The notes beneath the pieces were generated by a model. The model was not told the origin of the DNA. It was given only the letters and a program-made list of their open reading frames with translations, and made no database searches. The position numbers and the translations under genes are program-made. A stretch of DNA of 64,000 bases from an uncultured Woeseiaceae bacterium (GTDB lineage Bacteria > Pseudomonadota > Gammaproteobacteria > Steroidobacterales > Woeseiaceae), in NCBI GenBank assembly GCA_945787845.1, contig CALZJH010000011.1:85082-149081 (forward strand). Direction: 5' to 3'. This document shows positions 44,503 through 54,800 of this stretch, in pieces (within the stretch, counting starts at the first letter, position 1; each line of letters opens with the position of its first letter).

Positions 44503-44537
44503 AAAAAAAAAGGGCGGCAGGTGTCCCTGCCGCCCTT
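44503..44537 (-). terminator. Intrinsic terminator of the TonB-dependent receptor gene
   Basis: Perfect stem AGGGCGGCAG / CTGCCGCCCT with loop GTGTCC, preceded on the plus strand by a run of nine A's, i.e. a T tract on the minus strand. It begins 15 bases after the receptor stop and also precedes the nitrilase gene, so the two are likely separate transcripts unless read through. Confidence 0.9.
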
Positions 44538-44551
44538 GGTATTTCCCGGTA

Positions 44552-47182
44552 CTAGTCCCAGTTCTTGCGGAACGTAATACCGTAGGTTGCCGGCTCGGAC
44601 GGGTAAGAGTTCGTCCGACCCGTATCGAGCAACGGTGGATCAAACGAACCGCCGTAGTAACGTTCGTCCGTCACGTTGCGGCCCCACAGCGTAACCGAAG
44701 CATTGATGCTGTCGAAGTTGTAGCCGAGGCGGACGTTCAGAATGCCGAAGTCATCCTGCTTCGTCAGCGGATCGTTGTCACCGTCGGTAAGCTGTTCCGA
44801 CGCCCAGGCGTACTCGGCGCGGAAGACCAGGTCATTGTTGCCCATCGGGAAGGACTGCGTGACGCCCACGTTGAAGCGGTCTTCCGGGTTGTACGGAATG
44901 GCTTCGCCGCTGCGGCTGCAGGTACCTGTTCCGGTATTCAATCCGGGGTCAGGGATGCCATGGAAAGGTGCCGAATCCCAGCAAGTGCCCAGTACGAAGG
45001 AATTGAATTCGCCCTCGTTGTGCGCGAAGTAGCCCGAGACAGTGGTGTTGTCCAACGGCTGCCACAGCCATTCGATTTCGACGCCCTTGACCTCGAGGTC
45101 GCCGGCATTCTGCAGGTTGAAGCCCGTGCCGGTGAACGAGTTGGCCTGGAAGTCTTCGAAGTCCGTCTGGTAGATCGCAGCGGCAACGCGGAAGCGATCA
45201 CCGATGTCACCCTTGAACCCGATTTCCATCGACTTGGAGGTCTCGGCGTTGAACAACTGCGGCAGGAAGAACCAGATACGATCGGTGTTGGTACCGCCTG
45301 ATTTAAAGCCGGTTGAGTACGCCGCATAGAGCATTGAACTGTCGTTGACGAACCAGGTGCCCTTGATGGTGCCCGTGACCTGGTCGTCCGACAGCGTCTC
45401 GCTCACGTTCGGGCGCGGCGAGAACGGTGCGAGCGTCCAGGCGGCCCAGCCTTCGTTCGGTTGTGCCACAGCGAGCAGCGGCGTCAGATCGGGCGGCGCG
45501 CCCACCTGGCCCCCGGCGACCCACTGTTCGAACAGGAAGAACGTCGTGCCGATGGCTGTCAGGTCCGGCACCGTCGTGCCCGGGTTGGTTTGGGTATAGA
45601 CGGCGTCGATGTCCTTGTTCTCATCCGTGTAGCGAGCACCCAGCGACAACTCGAACGAGTCACTCAAGGCCCAGTCGACCTGGCCGAAAATGGCGTAGCC
45701 GTCATGCTCCTGCGTAACATCGTCATTCGCGAAGGCGCCTGCCGGGAAGCCCTGTGCACCCACCGGGAACGGAATGCCGGCGGCCGCGAGTCCCTGCGAA
45801 ATGGCCGTGACACCGTTTGTAACTTCGGAAAGTGTCGGTAAGCCTTGTGCTGCGTTGCCGAGGTCCGCGTAGGTCTGCAGCTCGGTACCGCCGATCGTGA
45901 TCGTGTTGCTGTCGATGTCCTGGGCAAAATAGTACGCGCCGGCGACCCAGTTGCTGCTGTCTCCAAACTCACCCGCAAGCCTGAATTCCTGCGAGAACGA
46001 CTTCTGCTGTGCGTCGTTGATGCGCTCGGCGATCGAAGTATCGGTGAAATCCGCGTCGATGGAGTCGAAGGTATCAAACTGACGGTAAGCGGAGACCGAC
46101 GTAAACGTCATGCCGTTGTCCAGTTCCTTGTTCATCTCGACCGAGATACCGCGGTCCTCGTTTTGCGAAATCGGCGCAAAGTTCAGCGACGTGCGGTAAT
46201 CGTCCCAGTCCGCCTGGATCACGTTGGGGGGCAACGGGAACGGATACATCTGGTCCGTGTAAACCGTCCGGCCCAGCGACATGAGGATTGCATCCGGCCC
46301 GTTGATGACCTGGCCGGCGGCGAGACCGCCGCGCGAGAAGATGCTGTCGACGCGGGTCGTACCCACACAGCAGACCTCGTCAATCTCCGCGTAATCGGCG
46401 ATGACGCGCAAATCGAAGTCGTCCTGGTTGTCATAGCCGAGCTGCAGCCTGATCCCGATGCGGTCGCGGTCGTTGTAGATATCTTCCACGGGACCCAGTG
46501 CCGAGGAGATGAAGCCAAAGGCATTGTCGTCCTGAACGTAGCCGTCACGCTTGGACGAGAAAATAGTGCCGCGAAACGCGAGGTTGTCCGACACGACGAT
46601 ATTCGCAGCCGCCGCAACTCGCCTCAGGTCGTAATCGCCCGCGGTCACTTCGACAAAGGCATCATTGCCATCCGTGCTGGGCGCGACCGTACGGACGTTG
46701 ATGGCGCCCGATGCCGTGTTCTTGCCGAACAGCGTGCCTTGCGGACCGCGCAGCACTTCGACGGCCTGCACGTCCACGAGTTCATTAATCAGCGAGCTCT
46801 GGCGTGAGCGATAGACACCGTCTACGTAGAGGCCAACCGATGATTCAACGCCGAAGTTGTTCGACGTGGAGCCGATGCCACGGATGCTGAAGTTGGTGGT
46901 CGTTGTGGTCTGGCTGCCCCCGACAATCAGACCCGGGACGTTTTGCTGCAGGTCGATCATGTCCTTGATGCCGGATTCTTCGATCTGCGCGCCGGTAACG
47001 GCCGTGATGGCCACCGGGACGTCCATGATGTTCTGTTCGCGCTTCTGTGCGACTACGGTAATTTCTTCGAGGAATCCGGATTCCTCGTCCTGCGCCGTTG
47101 CGGGTGCGGCCAGTACCAGGCCGACCAGAGGTAGTGCAACAACGCGACCCAGATTGAGTATGCTGGTACCAATCGGTTTCAT
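44552..47182 (-). CDS. TonB-dependent outer-membrane receptor
   Basis: 876-residue outer-membrane receptor that imports a large ligand using TonB energy. ATG at 47182 with GGGGAG upstream; signal peptide about 1-30 (LPLVGLVLAAPATAQD), then a TonB-box-like EEITVVAQKREQNIMDVPVA. The plug has LYVDGVYRSRQSSLINELVD and EVLRGPQGTLFGKNTASGAINV. Barrel strands are recognisable at the end (LGYNFDSINASVTLWGRNVTDERYYG). It is of the type common in marine gammaproteobacteria for plant or aromatic compounds. A nitrilase gene lies downstream and an acyl-CoA ligase gene is divergent. Ligand unknown. Confidence 0.95.
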   Translation of the reverse strand: MKPIGTSILNLGRVVALPLVGLVLAAPATAQDEESGFLEEITVVAQKREQNIMDVPVAITAVTGAQIEESGIKDMIDLQQNVPGLIVGGSQTTTTTNFSIRGIGSTSNNFGVESSVGLYVDGVYRSRQSSLINELVDVQAVEVLRGPQGTLFGKNTASGAINVRTVAPSTDGNDAFVEVTAGDYDLRRVAAAANIVVSDNLAFRGTIFSSKRDGYVQDDNAFGFISSALGPVEDIYNDRDRIGIRLQLGYDNQDDFDLRVIADYAEIDEVCCVGTTRVDSIFSRGGLAAGQVINGPDAILMSLGRTVYTDQMYPFPLPPNVIQADWDDYRTSLNFAPISQNEDRGISVEMNKELDNGMTFTSVSAYRQFDTFDSIDADFTDTSIAERINDAQQKSFSQEFRLAGEFGDSSNWVAGAYYFAQDIDSNTITIGGTELQTYADLGNAAQGLPTLSEVTNGVTAISQGLAAAGIPFPVGAQGFPAGAFANDDVTQEHDGYAIFGQVDWALSDSFELSLGARYTDENKDIDAVYTQTNPGTTVPDLTAIGTTFFLFEQWVAGGQVGAPPDLTPLLAVAQPNEGWAAWTLAPFSPRPNVSETLSDDQVTGTIKGTWFVNDSSMLYAAYSTGFKSGGTNTDRIWFFLPQLFNAETSKSMEIGFKGDIGDRFRVAAAIYQTDFEDFQANSFTGTGFNLQNAGDLEVKGVEIEWLWQPLDNTTVSGYFAHNEGEFNSFVLGTCWDSAPFHGIPDPGLNTGTGTCSRSGEAIPYNPEDRFNVGVTQSFPMGNNDLVFRAEYAWASEQLTDGDNDPLTKQDDFGILNVRLGYNFDSINASVTLWGRNVTDERYYGGSFDPPLLDTGRTNSYPSEPATYGITFRKNWD

Positions 47183-47316
47183 GTCTCCCCCCTTGTTGGG
47201 ATGTAGCGTAATATCGCGTGCAAGCATAGCATGGTTTGCGCCAGCGGCATTGTTCTATAAGCTTATGAAAAATACATGGTTATCCAAGCCATTGAACACA
47301 AAATAAGGACCCGCTT

Positions 47317-48948
47317 ATGCATGGCCTGATGATGAACACCCCCCTGCTTATTTCATCGATCGCGGAACACGCGGCCAATTTCCACGGCGACCGGGAAATT
47401 GTCTCGGTCACGATGGACAACCCGAGGCATCGATACACGGTCGGTGACTCGGTTCAGAGAGCCCGGCAACTGGCCGGGGCCCTCGATAAACTGGGCTTTG
47501 AACGGGGTGACCGCATCGCGACGATCGCCTGGAATGACTACCGTCATCTCGAGATTTACTACGGTGTCAGCGGCGCAGGTTATGTCTGCCACACCATCAA
47601 TCCGCGGCTGTTTCCCGAGCAGCTCGTGTTCATTATCAATCATGCTGAAGACCGCTATATCTGCACGGACCTGATGTTCGTGCCGCTGCTCGAAAAGCTG
47701 CTGCCGCAGATCCCCAATGTCGAGGGATTCGTCATAATGACGGACGCCGCGCACATGCCCGACACCTCGCTTCCCAATGCGGTCTGCTACGAAACGATGA
47801 TTGCCGGTGAGTCGACAGTTTATGACTGGCCGCAGTTCGACGAACGCACCGCGTCCGCGCTTTGTTATACCTCGGGCACGACCGGCGATCCGAAAGGGGT
47901 GCTCTACGACCATCGTTCGACAGTGTTGCACGCGTATGCTGCCGTGGCGCCCGACGTCATGAACCTGTCGAGTTGCGACGTCGTGTTACCCGTCGTGCCG
48001 CTGTTTCACGTCAACGCCTGGGGTATCCCGTATTCCACGTTCATGACCGGCGCCAAGCTGGTCATGCCGGGCCCTAAAATGGGTGACGGCGAGGCGCTGT
48101 ATGAACTGATTAAATCCGAAAGCGTGAACCTGGCGCTCGGCGTGCCCACGGTCTGGCTGGCCCTGCTTCAGTACTGCGAGCAGTCTGGCCAGGTTCTGGA
48201 GTCACTGGAACGAACCGTGATCGGCGGCGCCGCGGTGCCGCGGGCCATGATCGAGCAGTTCAGGAAGGTGCATGATGTGCAGACGATCCAGGGCTGGGGC
48301 ATGACCGAGATGAGTCCGCTGGGCACGGCGAACACGCCAAAAGCCGGGCAGGAGTCGTTCACCGAGGACGAACGGTTTGACCTCGCGACCAAGGCGGGTC
48401 GCGGCATCTACGGTTGTGAACTGCGTATTGTCGATGACGAGGGACAGGTGCTTCCCTGGGATGGCGTTGCCTACGGGGCTTTGCAGGTGCGTGGCCCCTG
48501 GATTTGCAGCGACTATTACAAGCTCGAAGGCGCGGCCGGTACGCACACCGAGGACGGCTGGTTCGATACGGGCGACGTTGCGACCATCGACTCGCAGGGC
48601 TACATGGCGATTACCGACCGAACCAAGGACGTGATCAAGTCGGGCGGCGAGTGGATAAGCTCGATCGAACTTGAGAACACCGCGATGGGACATCCTGCCG
48701 TTGCCGAAGCCGCCGTCATCGGTGTGGCGCATCCCAAGTGGACGGAGCGGCCGCTGCTCGTGATCGTAGCGGCCGAGGGGCAGGACATTGGCAAACAGGA
48801 GTTACTCGACTTTTTCAAGGGCAAGGTCGCCGACTGGTGGATTCCCAACGACGTGGCATTCGTGGACGAGCTGCCGCATACGGCGACGGGCAAAGTCAAG
48901 AAGATTGAATTGCGCCGACAATTCACCGACTATGCGCTTCCTGAATAG
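47317..48948 (+). CDS. Long-chain-type fatty acid-CoA ligase (AMP-forming)
   Basis: ANL-superfamily enzyme of 543 residues activating a carboxylic acid to its CoA thioester. The P-loop-type motif LCYTSGTTGDPKGVLYDHRS (about 185-204) is intact, as are PLFHVNAWGIPYS, GWGMTEMSPLGT and GWFDTGDVATIDSQGYMAITDRTKDVIKSGGEWIS with the catalytic Lys in HTATGKVKKIELR near the end. AGGA lies eight bases before the ATG. The gene starts an operon with the SDR-like protein and TesB; substrate chain length is not determinable. Confidence 0.93.
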   Translation: MHGLMMNTPLLISSIAEHAANFHGDREIVSVTMDNPRHRYTVGDSVQRARQLAGALDKLGFERGDRIATIAWNDYRHLEIYYGVSGAGYVCHTINPRLFPEQLVFIINHAEDRYICTDLMFVPLLEKLLPQIPNVEGFVIMTDAAHMPDTSLPNAVCYETMIAGESTVYDWPQFDERTASALCYTSGTTGDPKGVLYDHRSTVLHAYAAVAPDVMNLSSCDVVLPVVPLFHVNAWGIPYSTFMTGAKLVMPGPKMGDGEALYELIKSESVNLALGVPTVWLALLQYCEQSGQVLESLERTVIGGAAVPRAMIEQFRKVHDVQTIQGWGMTEMSPLGTANTPKAGQESFTEDERFDLATKAGRGIYGCELRIVDDEGQVLPWDGVAYGALQVRGPWICSDYYKLEGAAGTHTEDGWFDTGDVATIDSQGYMAITDRTKDVIKSGGEWISSIELENTAMGHPAVAEAAVIGVAHPKWTERPLLVIVAAEGQDIGKQELLDFFKGKVADWWIPNDVAFVDELPHTATGKVKKIELRRQFTDYALPE

Positions 48949-48971
48949 ACTTTGAATTTCGAGGAACCTCC

Positions 48972-49721
48972 ATGGGTGATCCGCTGCGCCTTTACGGGCT
49001 AAATGCGCTTGTTCTGAATGCTGCAGACGGCATTGGCGAGGCGATTTCAAGGACCTTGATCAAGCACGGCGCGAAGGTCATCGCGGCCGACACGAGCAAT
49101 AGCGGCGTCGTGCAGCACTATGCAGCGGTCAAGGGGATCACGGGGCTCGTTGCCAATCTGAACGATCCGGAGCGATTGAGCTCGCTGGTGGACGATGCGG
49201 CCGAGAAACTCGGTGGCATCGATATCCTGGTTACCGATTTCCTGTTACGCCAGGAGGCCCCCCTGTCCAAGGCGGACGAAAAACTCGAGAATGTGCTCAG
49301 GCTGCGTGCGACGCTCGTCATGGCCGCCTGCCGGGCGGCGCTGCCGTATCTCAAGAACAGTCCTGCCGGCCGCATCATCAACCTCGGTTTCCTGCGCAGC
49401 TTCTTTGCCGCGGACGGCGATGAGGCAAGTGCCCGCGCGGAACAGGACCTGGCCAACCTGACGCGCGCGCTCGCTGCCGAGACCGGCGAGTTCGGCATCA
49501 CGGCAAACTACATTCAGCCGGGTGCCGTTATGACGCCCGAGAGTCGCGAAGTGTTTCGCAAGAACAAAGCGCTGCGCGATTATTGCATCAAGAGTTCCGC
49601 CGCGAGGCGTCTTGGCGAGCCTGTCGACGTGGCCAAGGTCGCACTGTTCCTGGCGAGCGATGACGCCGTGTTTGTCAGTGGCACTGGCGTCGCCGTCGAT
49701 GGCGGTCGCCTGGGCCAGTAA
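48972..49721 (+). CDS. SDR-fold protein lacking the catalytic Tyr and Lys
   Basis: A 249-residue Rossmann protein of the short-chain dehydrogenase family, recognisable from the N-terminal glycine region ALVLNAADGIGEAISRTLIK and the C-terminal ending SGTGVAVDGGRLGQ. The active-site block is degenerate: alignment on LTRALAAE places Ser153 and Glu157 where Tyr and Lys are expected (from EASARAEQDL). The catalytic Ser region reads NLGFLRS and the NNAG motif is TDFLLRQ. It may bind a dinucleotide or CoA ester without reducing it, or be a regulatory subunit. It sits between the acyl-CoA ligase (23-base gap) and tesB, whose start overlaps its stop. Confidence 0.82.
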   Translation: MGDPLRLYGLNALVLNAADGIGEAISRTLIKHGAKVIAADTSNSGVVQHYAAVKGITGLVANLNDPERLSSLVDDAAEKLGGIDILVTDFLLRQEAPLSKADEKLENVLRLRATLVMAACRAALPYLKNSPAGRIINLGFLRSFFAADGDEASARAEQDLANLTRALAAETGEFGITANYIQPGAVMTPESREVFRKNKALRDYCIKSSAARRLGEPVDVAKVALFLASDDAVFVSGTGVAVDGGRLGQ

Positions 49722-50620
49722 TGCACGCGGTACTCGATGACCTGATTACGCTGCTCAAGCTCGAGCGCATCGAGGAAAATATTTTTCGCGGCGCAAGCCG
49801 TGATATCGGCAGCCCGCAGGTATTCGGCGGACAGGTCCTCGGGCAGGCCCTGTCGGCGGCACAACATACGGTGGAGGGCAGGGTGGCCCACTCACTGCAC
49901 GGCTACTTCCTGCGGCGCGGTGATATCAATGCACCGATCATCTACGACGTGGATCGCTCCCGGGATGGACGCAGTTTTTCCAATCGACGCGTCGTCGCGA
50001 TCCAGCATGGGCGGCCGATTCTGAACCTGGCGGCATCCTTCCAGGTGAGCCAGGATGGATTGTCTCACCAGGCCGAAATGCCGGATGTGCCGGAGCCGGA
50101 TGGACTGAAAGACCTGACGCACCTGGCGGCCGATGTGCTCGACAAAATTCCGGTCAAGCTCAGGCGTTTCATGACCGATCAGCGGCCCTTTGAGTTTAGG
50201 CCCGTTGAGCAGTCCGACCTCGATGATCCGGCCAAGCGACCGCCCTACAAGCACGTCTGGGTTCGTGCGGTCGATGCCATGCCCGACGGACTGGCGCTGC
50301 ACCAGAATCTGATGGCGTACGTGTCGGATTTCGAGCTGCTAACGACGGCGACCTTGCCGCACGCACTACCGTTTACACAGGGCAAGGTAATTTTGGCAAG
50401 CCTGGATCACGCACTCTGGTTTCACCGCGAATTTCGCATGGACGAGTGGCTGCTGTACGCGATGGACAGCCCCAACGCGTCGGGCGCACGTGGCTATGCG
50501 CGCGGCCAGTTCTTCACCCAGGACGGAAAGCTGGTTGCGTCGACGACGCAGGAAGGCCTGATACGCGTTGTCGGTCCGAAGCGCGCCGCGAAACGCTCAG
50601 ACCCCCGGCACCAGGTCTGA
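49721..50620 (+). CDS. tesB: Acyl-CoA thioesterase II
   Basis: Double hot-dog enzyme of 299 residues that hydrolyses acyl-CoA. Recognised by GSPQVFGGQVLGQALSAAQH, SLHGYFLRRGDINAPIIYDV, ASLDHALWFHREFRMDEWLL (catalytic Asp) and QEGLIRVV with the catalytic Gln. The ATG shares one base with the SDR stop (TAATG), giving translational coupling. The 3' end overlaps the convergent gamma-carbonic-anhydrase gene by 24 bases. It probably releases acids or balances CoA with the upstream ligase. Confidence 0.93.
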   Translation: MHAVLDDLITLLKLERIEENIFRGASRDIGSPQVFGGQVLGQALSAAQHTVEGRVAHSLHGYFLRRGDINAPIIYDVDRSRDGRSFSNRRVVAIQHGRPILNLAASFQVSQDGLSHQAEMPDVPEPDGLKDLTHLAADVLDKIPVKLRRFMTDQRPFEFRPVEQSDLDDPAKRPPYKHVWVRAVDAMPDGLALHQNLMAYVSDFELLTTATLPHALPFTQGKVILASLDHALWFHREFRMDEWLLYAMDSPNASGARGYARGQFFTQDGKLVASTTQEGLIRVVGPKRAAKRSDPRHQV

Positions 50621-51121
50621 TAAAAAGCGGCTGGCATTCCTGACGTAGACGTCGGCCGACCAGCGGATGTGAGCGACCTCTTCGTCGCTCAGCTCGCGCA
50701 CCACTTTGGCCGGTGCTCCGAGGATCAGCGACCTGTCGGGGAATACCTTGTTCTCGGTCACCAGCGCATGCGCGCCGACCAGGCAGTTACGGCCAATCTG
50801 CGCGCCGTTCAGGACGCTGCTGCCGATGCCAATCAGTGAATTGTCGCCGATCGAACAGCCGTGCAGCATGACCTTGTGACCCACTGTGACGCCATCGCCG
50901 ACGACGAGTTCGATACCCTCATCGGTGTGCAGCACCGAGCCGTCCTGGATGTTGCTGCGTGCTCCGATCGTGAGCCAGTCGTTGTCGCCGCGGAGTACGC
51001 AGTTGAACCACACGCTCGCCTGGTCCCCGAGCCGGACGCTGCCTATGACCGATGCATTGTCCGCAATAAAATGCCCGGCGCCCTCGAGAATCGGAGCGCG
51101 GTCGCCGAGCGTGTAGATCAT
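50597..51121 (-). CDS. Gamma-carbonic-anhydrase-like hexapeptide protein
   Basis: 174-residue left-handed beta-helix protein with repeated hexapeptides ([61 protein letters not shown]) and the zinc-type His residues in [18 protein letters not shown]. Belongs to the PaaY/YrdA/CaiE group, some of which are carbonic anhydrases and others acyl-CoA hydrolases. Its start overlaps the gpmA stop by 4 bases. Confidence 0.9.
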   Translation of the reverse strand: MIYTLGDRAPILEGAGHFIADNASVIGSVRLGDQASVWFNCVLRGDNDWLTIGARSNIQDGSVLHTDEGIELVVGDGVTVGHKVMLHGCSIGDNSLIGIGSSVLNGAQIGRNCLVGAHALVTENKVFPDRSLILGAPAKVVRELSDEEVAHIRWSADVYVRNASRFLSDLVPGV

Positions 51122-51861
51122 TTCGCCTTGCCCTGGGCCGCCACGGCTGCCGCCGCCTTGGCAACGGCTTCGGGGTCGCCGAGGAACTCCCGCGACAGCG
51201 GCTTGAGGTCGTCGTCGAGCTCGTAGGCCAGCGGGATACCCGTCGGAATATTGAACCCCGTAATTTCTTCGTCAGAGACTTCGTCGAGCATCTTCACGAG
51301 CGCTCGCAGGCTATTGCCATGCGCGGCGACGAGGACGTTCTTTCCGGCCTTGAGGTCCGGCGCGATCACGTCCTCCCAGCAGGGCAGCACGCGCTCGAGC
51401 GTCAGTTTGAGGGACTCGGCACCCGGCAGACCGTCGATGCCCGCATAGCGCGGATCGAACTTCGGGTGGCGGTCATCGTCGTCTTCGAGCGGAGGCGGCG
51501 GGATATCGTAGCTGCGGCGCCAGATATGAACCTGTTCGTCGCCATACTTGGCGGCGGTCTCTGCCTTGTTCAGGCCCTGTAACGCGCCGTAGTGGCGTTC
51601 ATTCAGGCGCCAGTCACGCGTCACGGGGATCCACATCAGGTCCATCTGGTCGAGAATATGCCAGAGTGTTCGAATGGCACGTTTCAGGACCGAGGTATAG
51701 GCGATGTCGAAATCATAGCCGAGTTCTCGCAGCAGTTTGCCCGCCGCAACGGCCTCATCATTGCCTTTCTCGGTCAGGTCCACGTCCTTCCATCCCGTGA
51801 ACAGGTTTTTCAGGTTCCAGTCACTCTGGCCGTGACGGCAGAGTACGAGCTTGCCAGCCAT
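51118..51861 (-). CDS. gpmA: 2,3-bisphosphoglycerate-dependent phosphoglycerate mutase
   Basis: Glycolysis/gluconeogenesis enzyme interconverting 2- and 3-phosphoglycerate. 247 residues with the phospho-His in [21 protein letters not shown] (His at about 10), the acidic partner [18 protein letters not shown] and the second His in [15 protein letters not shown]. It is 18 bases downstream of the NAD-glutamate dehydrogenase gene and coupled to the carbonic-anhydrase-like gene by ATGA. Grouping of these three is unusual but compact. Confidence 0.95.
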   Translation of the reverse strand: MAGKLVLCRHGQSDWNLKNLFTGWKDVDLTEKGNDEAVAAGKLLRELGYDFDIAYTSVLKRAIRTLWHILDQMDLMWIPVTRDWRLNERHYGALQGLNKAETAAKYGDEQVHIWRRSYDIPPPPLEDDDDRHPKFDPRYAGIDGLPGAESLKLTLERVLPCWEDVIAPDLKAGKNVLVAAHGNSLRALVKMLDEVSDEEITGFNIPTGIPLAYELDDDLKPLSREFLGDPEAVAKAAAAVAAQGKAK

Positions 51862-51879
51862 GTATGCTCCGTATCAGTA

Positions 51880-54800
51880 TCAAGAAATTGAAATCAGGTT
51901 GCGCAGTTCTTGCGCGGCGACCGACAGCGTAGCAAAATCGATGTTTCCACGTAGTCTCATTTCTTCCATCGTGAGCTTGAACTTGGTGACTTCGCTTTCG
52001 TGTTTTGCCAGCCAGCGCCGCGCGACTTCGCGTGAGTCTCGAGTGCCACGCCTCGTCAGCAACTTGTCGCCGAGCTCGCGTCGCAACCTGAAAAAGTCCT
52101 CGCGCAAATTGTTCCGAGCCATGGCCTGCCATCGCCCCGACACGCGCAGATCTTCGGCCGAGTTGTGCAGCCACTGCAAGCCGAGCGCGTCGTTGAAGGC
52201 GGAGTAAAGGCGTGCCGACTCGATAACGTCGCGTTTGCGATCGGCGGCAAGGTCGACGATATCGACGGCCGCGCGTGTGAGCAGCAGCAAGGCAATCTTG
52301 CTGGCGAGTTTCTCTGGCACGCCCATATCGATCCACTTCTGCCGTGCCCTTTCGATGCGGGCCTGGCTGGCCTTCGACACGTAGCTGCTCGACCTCGAAT
52401 AGATCTTCGCCATGCCGCCCTTGAGCCTGGCGACACTCTTCACGACGTCGAGATCTTCGCCATGTTGCTCGATCAGCCAGTAACAGGCGTGCCGCAACGT
52501 GCGACTGATCTCGAACATCATCAGCATCTGCGCCTCGGCCGAGATAACGTGATCGAGTGCCTCGATTTCCTTCAGCAGCGGCCTTGCGCGGCAAATGATA
52601 CGTGCGACCTCGTAGGCGCGCGCGGTTGTGATGATGCTCGCGCCGGTATCGGCCTGCGTGCGCTTCACGAAGGCAGGCCCCATCCGATTCACGATGTCGT
52701 TAGCGATCAGCGTTGCGAGTATTTGCCGGCTGAGGCGGTGGCCCGGAATCAGGTCGGCATAACGGCGTCGCAGCACATCGGGGAAATAGCGCTGTGGGTC
52801 GATCTGCAAAAAGTCAGTAAGTGACGCACCGCAATCGATGAGTCCGTTGTACAGGTCGATCTTCGCGTAACTCAGGACCACGGCGAGTTCCGGCCGCGTC
52901 AGTCCCAGCTTGCGATTGCGCCGCTCGTCGATTTCGTTGTCGTCGGGGAGAAACTCCAGGTCGCGATCAAGTTCACCGGTGTGCTCGAGGTCAGTGATCA
53001 GGCGCGCCAGTTCGTCGAGGCGATCCGCCGACAACATCTCACTCATGCTGATGGCCTGCGTCTGCAGGTAGTTGTTACGCAGTACGAGATTGGCCACGTC
53101 GTTGGTCATCGACGCGAGCAACTCATTGCGCTTTTCGCGCGACATGCCCTTCTGCTTGGTGACGGCACTGAGCAGGATCTTGATGTTGACTTCCCGATCG
53201 GAGCTGTCGACACCACCCGAGTTATCGATGAAGTCGGTATTGATGCGTCCGCCGTTCAGGCTGTACTCGACGCGTGCTCGTTGTGTCAGTCCGAGGTTGC
53301 CACCCTCGCCAATGACCCTGCAGCGCAGTTCGTCAGCGTTGACGCGCAGGGCATCATTGCTCCGGTCCCCGACATCGGAATGACCTTCGCTGCTCGCTTT
53401 GACATAGGTGCCGATGCCACCGTTCCATAACAGGTCGACGCGCATTTTCAGAATCGCCCTGATGAGCTCGTCGGGCTGCACGGCGGTCTCTTTGATGTCG
53501 AGCATGTCGCGCGCTTCGGGACTGAGCCGGATCGTTTTCGCCTGGCGCGAAAACACGCCGCCGCCTTTTGAGATCAGCTTTTCGTTGTAGTCGTCCCACG
53601 TCGAACCGGCTTTTCTAAACAGGCGTCGACGTTCCTTGTAGCTTGCCGCCATATCCGGCGTCGGGTCGAGGAAAATGCGGCGGTGATTAAACGCGGCAAG
53701 CAGCTTGATCTTCTTCGACAGCAACATGCCGTTGCCGAAGACGTCGCCGCTCATGTCGCCAATGCCGGCAACGGTAAACGGGTCGGTCTGTGTGTTGAGT
53801 CCCTGTTCGTGGAAGTGACGCTTGACGGCTTCCCACGCGCCGCGGGCCGTGATGCCCATGACCTTGTGGTCGTAGCCGGCGGAACCGCCGGACGCAAACG
53901 CATCATCGAGCCAGAAGTCATACTCGGCGGACAGACTGTTTGCAAGATCCGAGAATGTTGCCGTGCCTTTGTCCGCAGCAACGACGAGGTAGGGGTCGTC
54001 GCCGTCGCGACGAATGATGCCTTCCGGTGTAACGACGCCGTCATCCACGACGTTGTCGGTCAGGTCCAGCAGGCCGCGAATGAACGTCTTGTAGCACTGC
54101 ACACCGTGATTGAAAATAGCGTCGCGGTCGCCGCTTGGCGCCCGTTTCGGGAAGAACCCGCCTTTGGCGCCGGTCGGGACAATTACCGTGTTCTTGACCA
54201 CCTGCGCTTTCATCAGTCCCAGGACTTCCGTGCGGAAGTCTTCCCGACGATCCGACCAGCGCAAGCCGCCACGCGCAATATCGCCGCCGCGCAGGTGGAC
54301 GCCTTCGACCTCAGGCGAGTAGACGAACACCTCGTACTTCGGCTTGGGTAGTGGCACCTCCGGAAGCTGGTCGGGATCGAGCTTGATGGAGATGAAGGTC
54401 TTCGGTTTGTCGTCGACAGTCAGGAAGTAGTTGCTGCGAAGCGTCGCGGCAATGCCGCCCGCAAATGCCGAGAGGATTCGATCTTCATCGACGTTGCGCG
54501 CCTTGGACAGGCCGCGCCGCACCCGGGTGGCGATGGTCTTGAGGTCACGTCGGCGCTTCGTCTTGGAAACGCTCGGGTCAAACTGGGTTTCAAATTGATC
54601 GACGAGGGAGCGGGCCAGGTCCGCATGCGCGACCAGGACGTCTTCCATGTAGGCCTGCGAGAACGGCACGCCAAGCTGCAGGATGTGCTTCGCGTAGCAG
54701 CGTAATAGCGCCACTTCACGCCAGGTCAGCCCGGCAGCCACGACCAGGCGGTTCAGCCCGTCGTTTTCAGCCTCGCCGGCCAGGACAGCCATGAAGCATT

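Noticed and set aside
44485..44643. N-terminal extension of the nitrilase
   Set aside because: It would translate through the receptor terminator and into the receptor gene end.
47257..47266. Palindrome ATAAGCTTAT between the receptor and acyl-CoA ligase genes
   Set aside because: Only 10 bases, does not extend further, and is not placed at a clear promoter.
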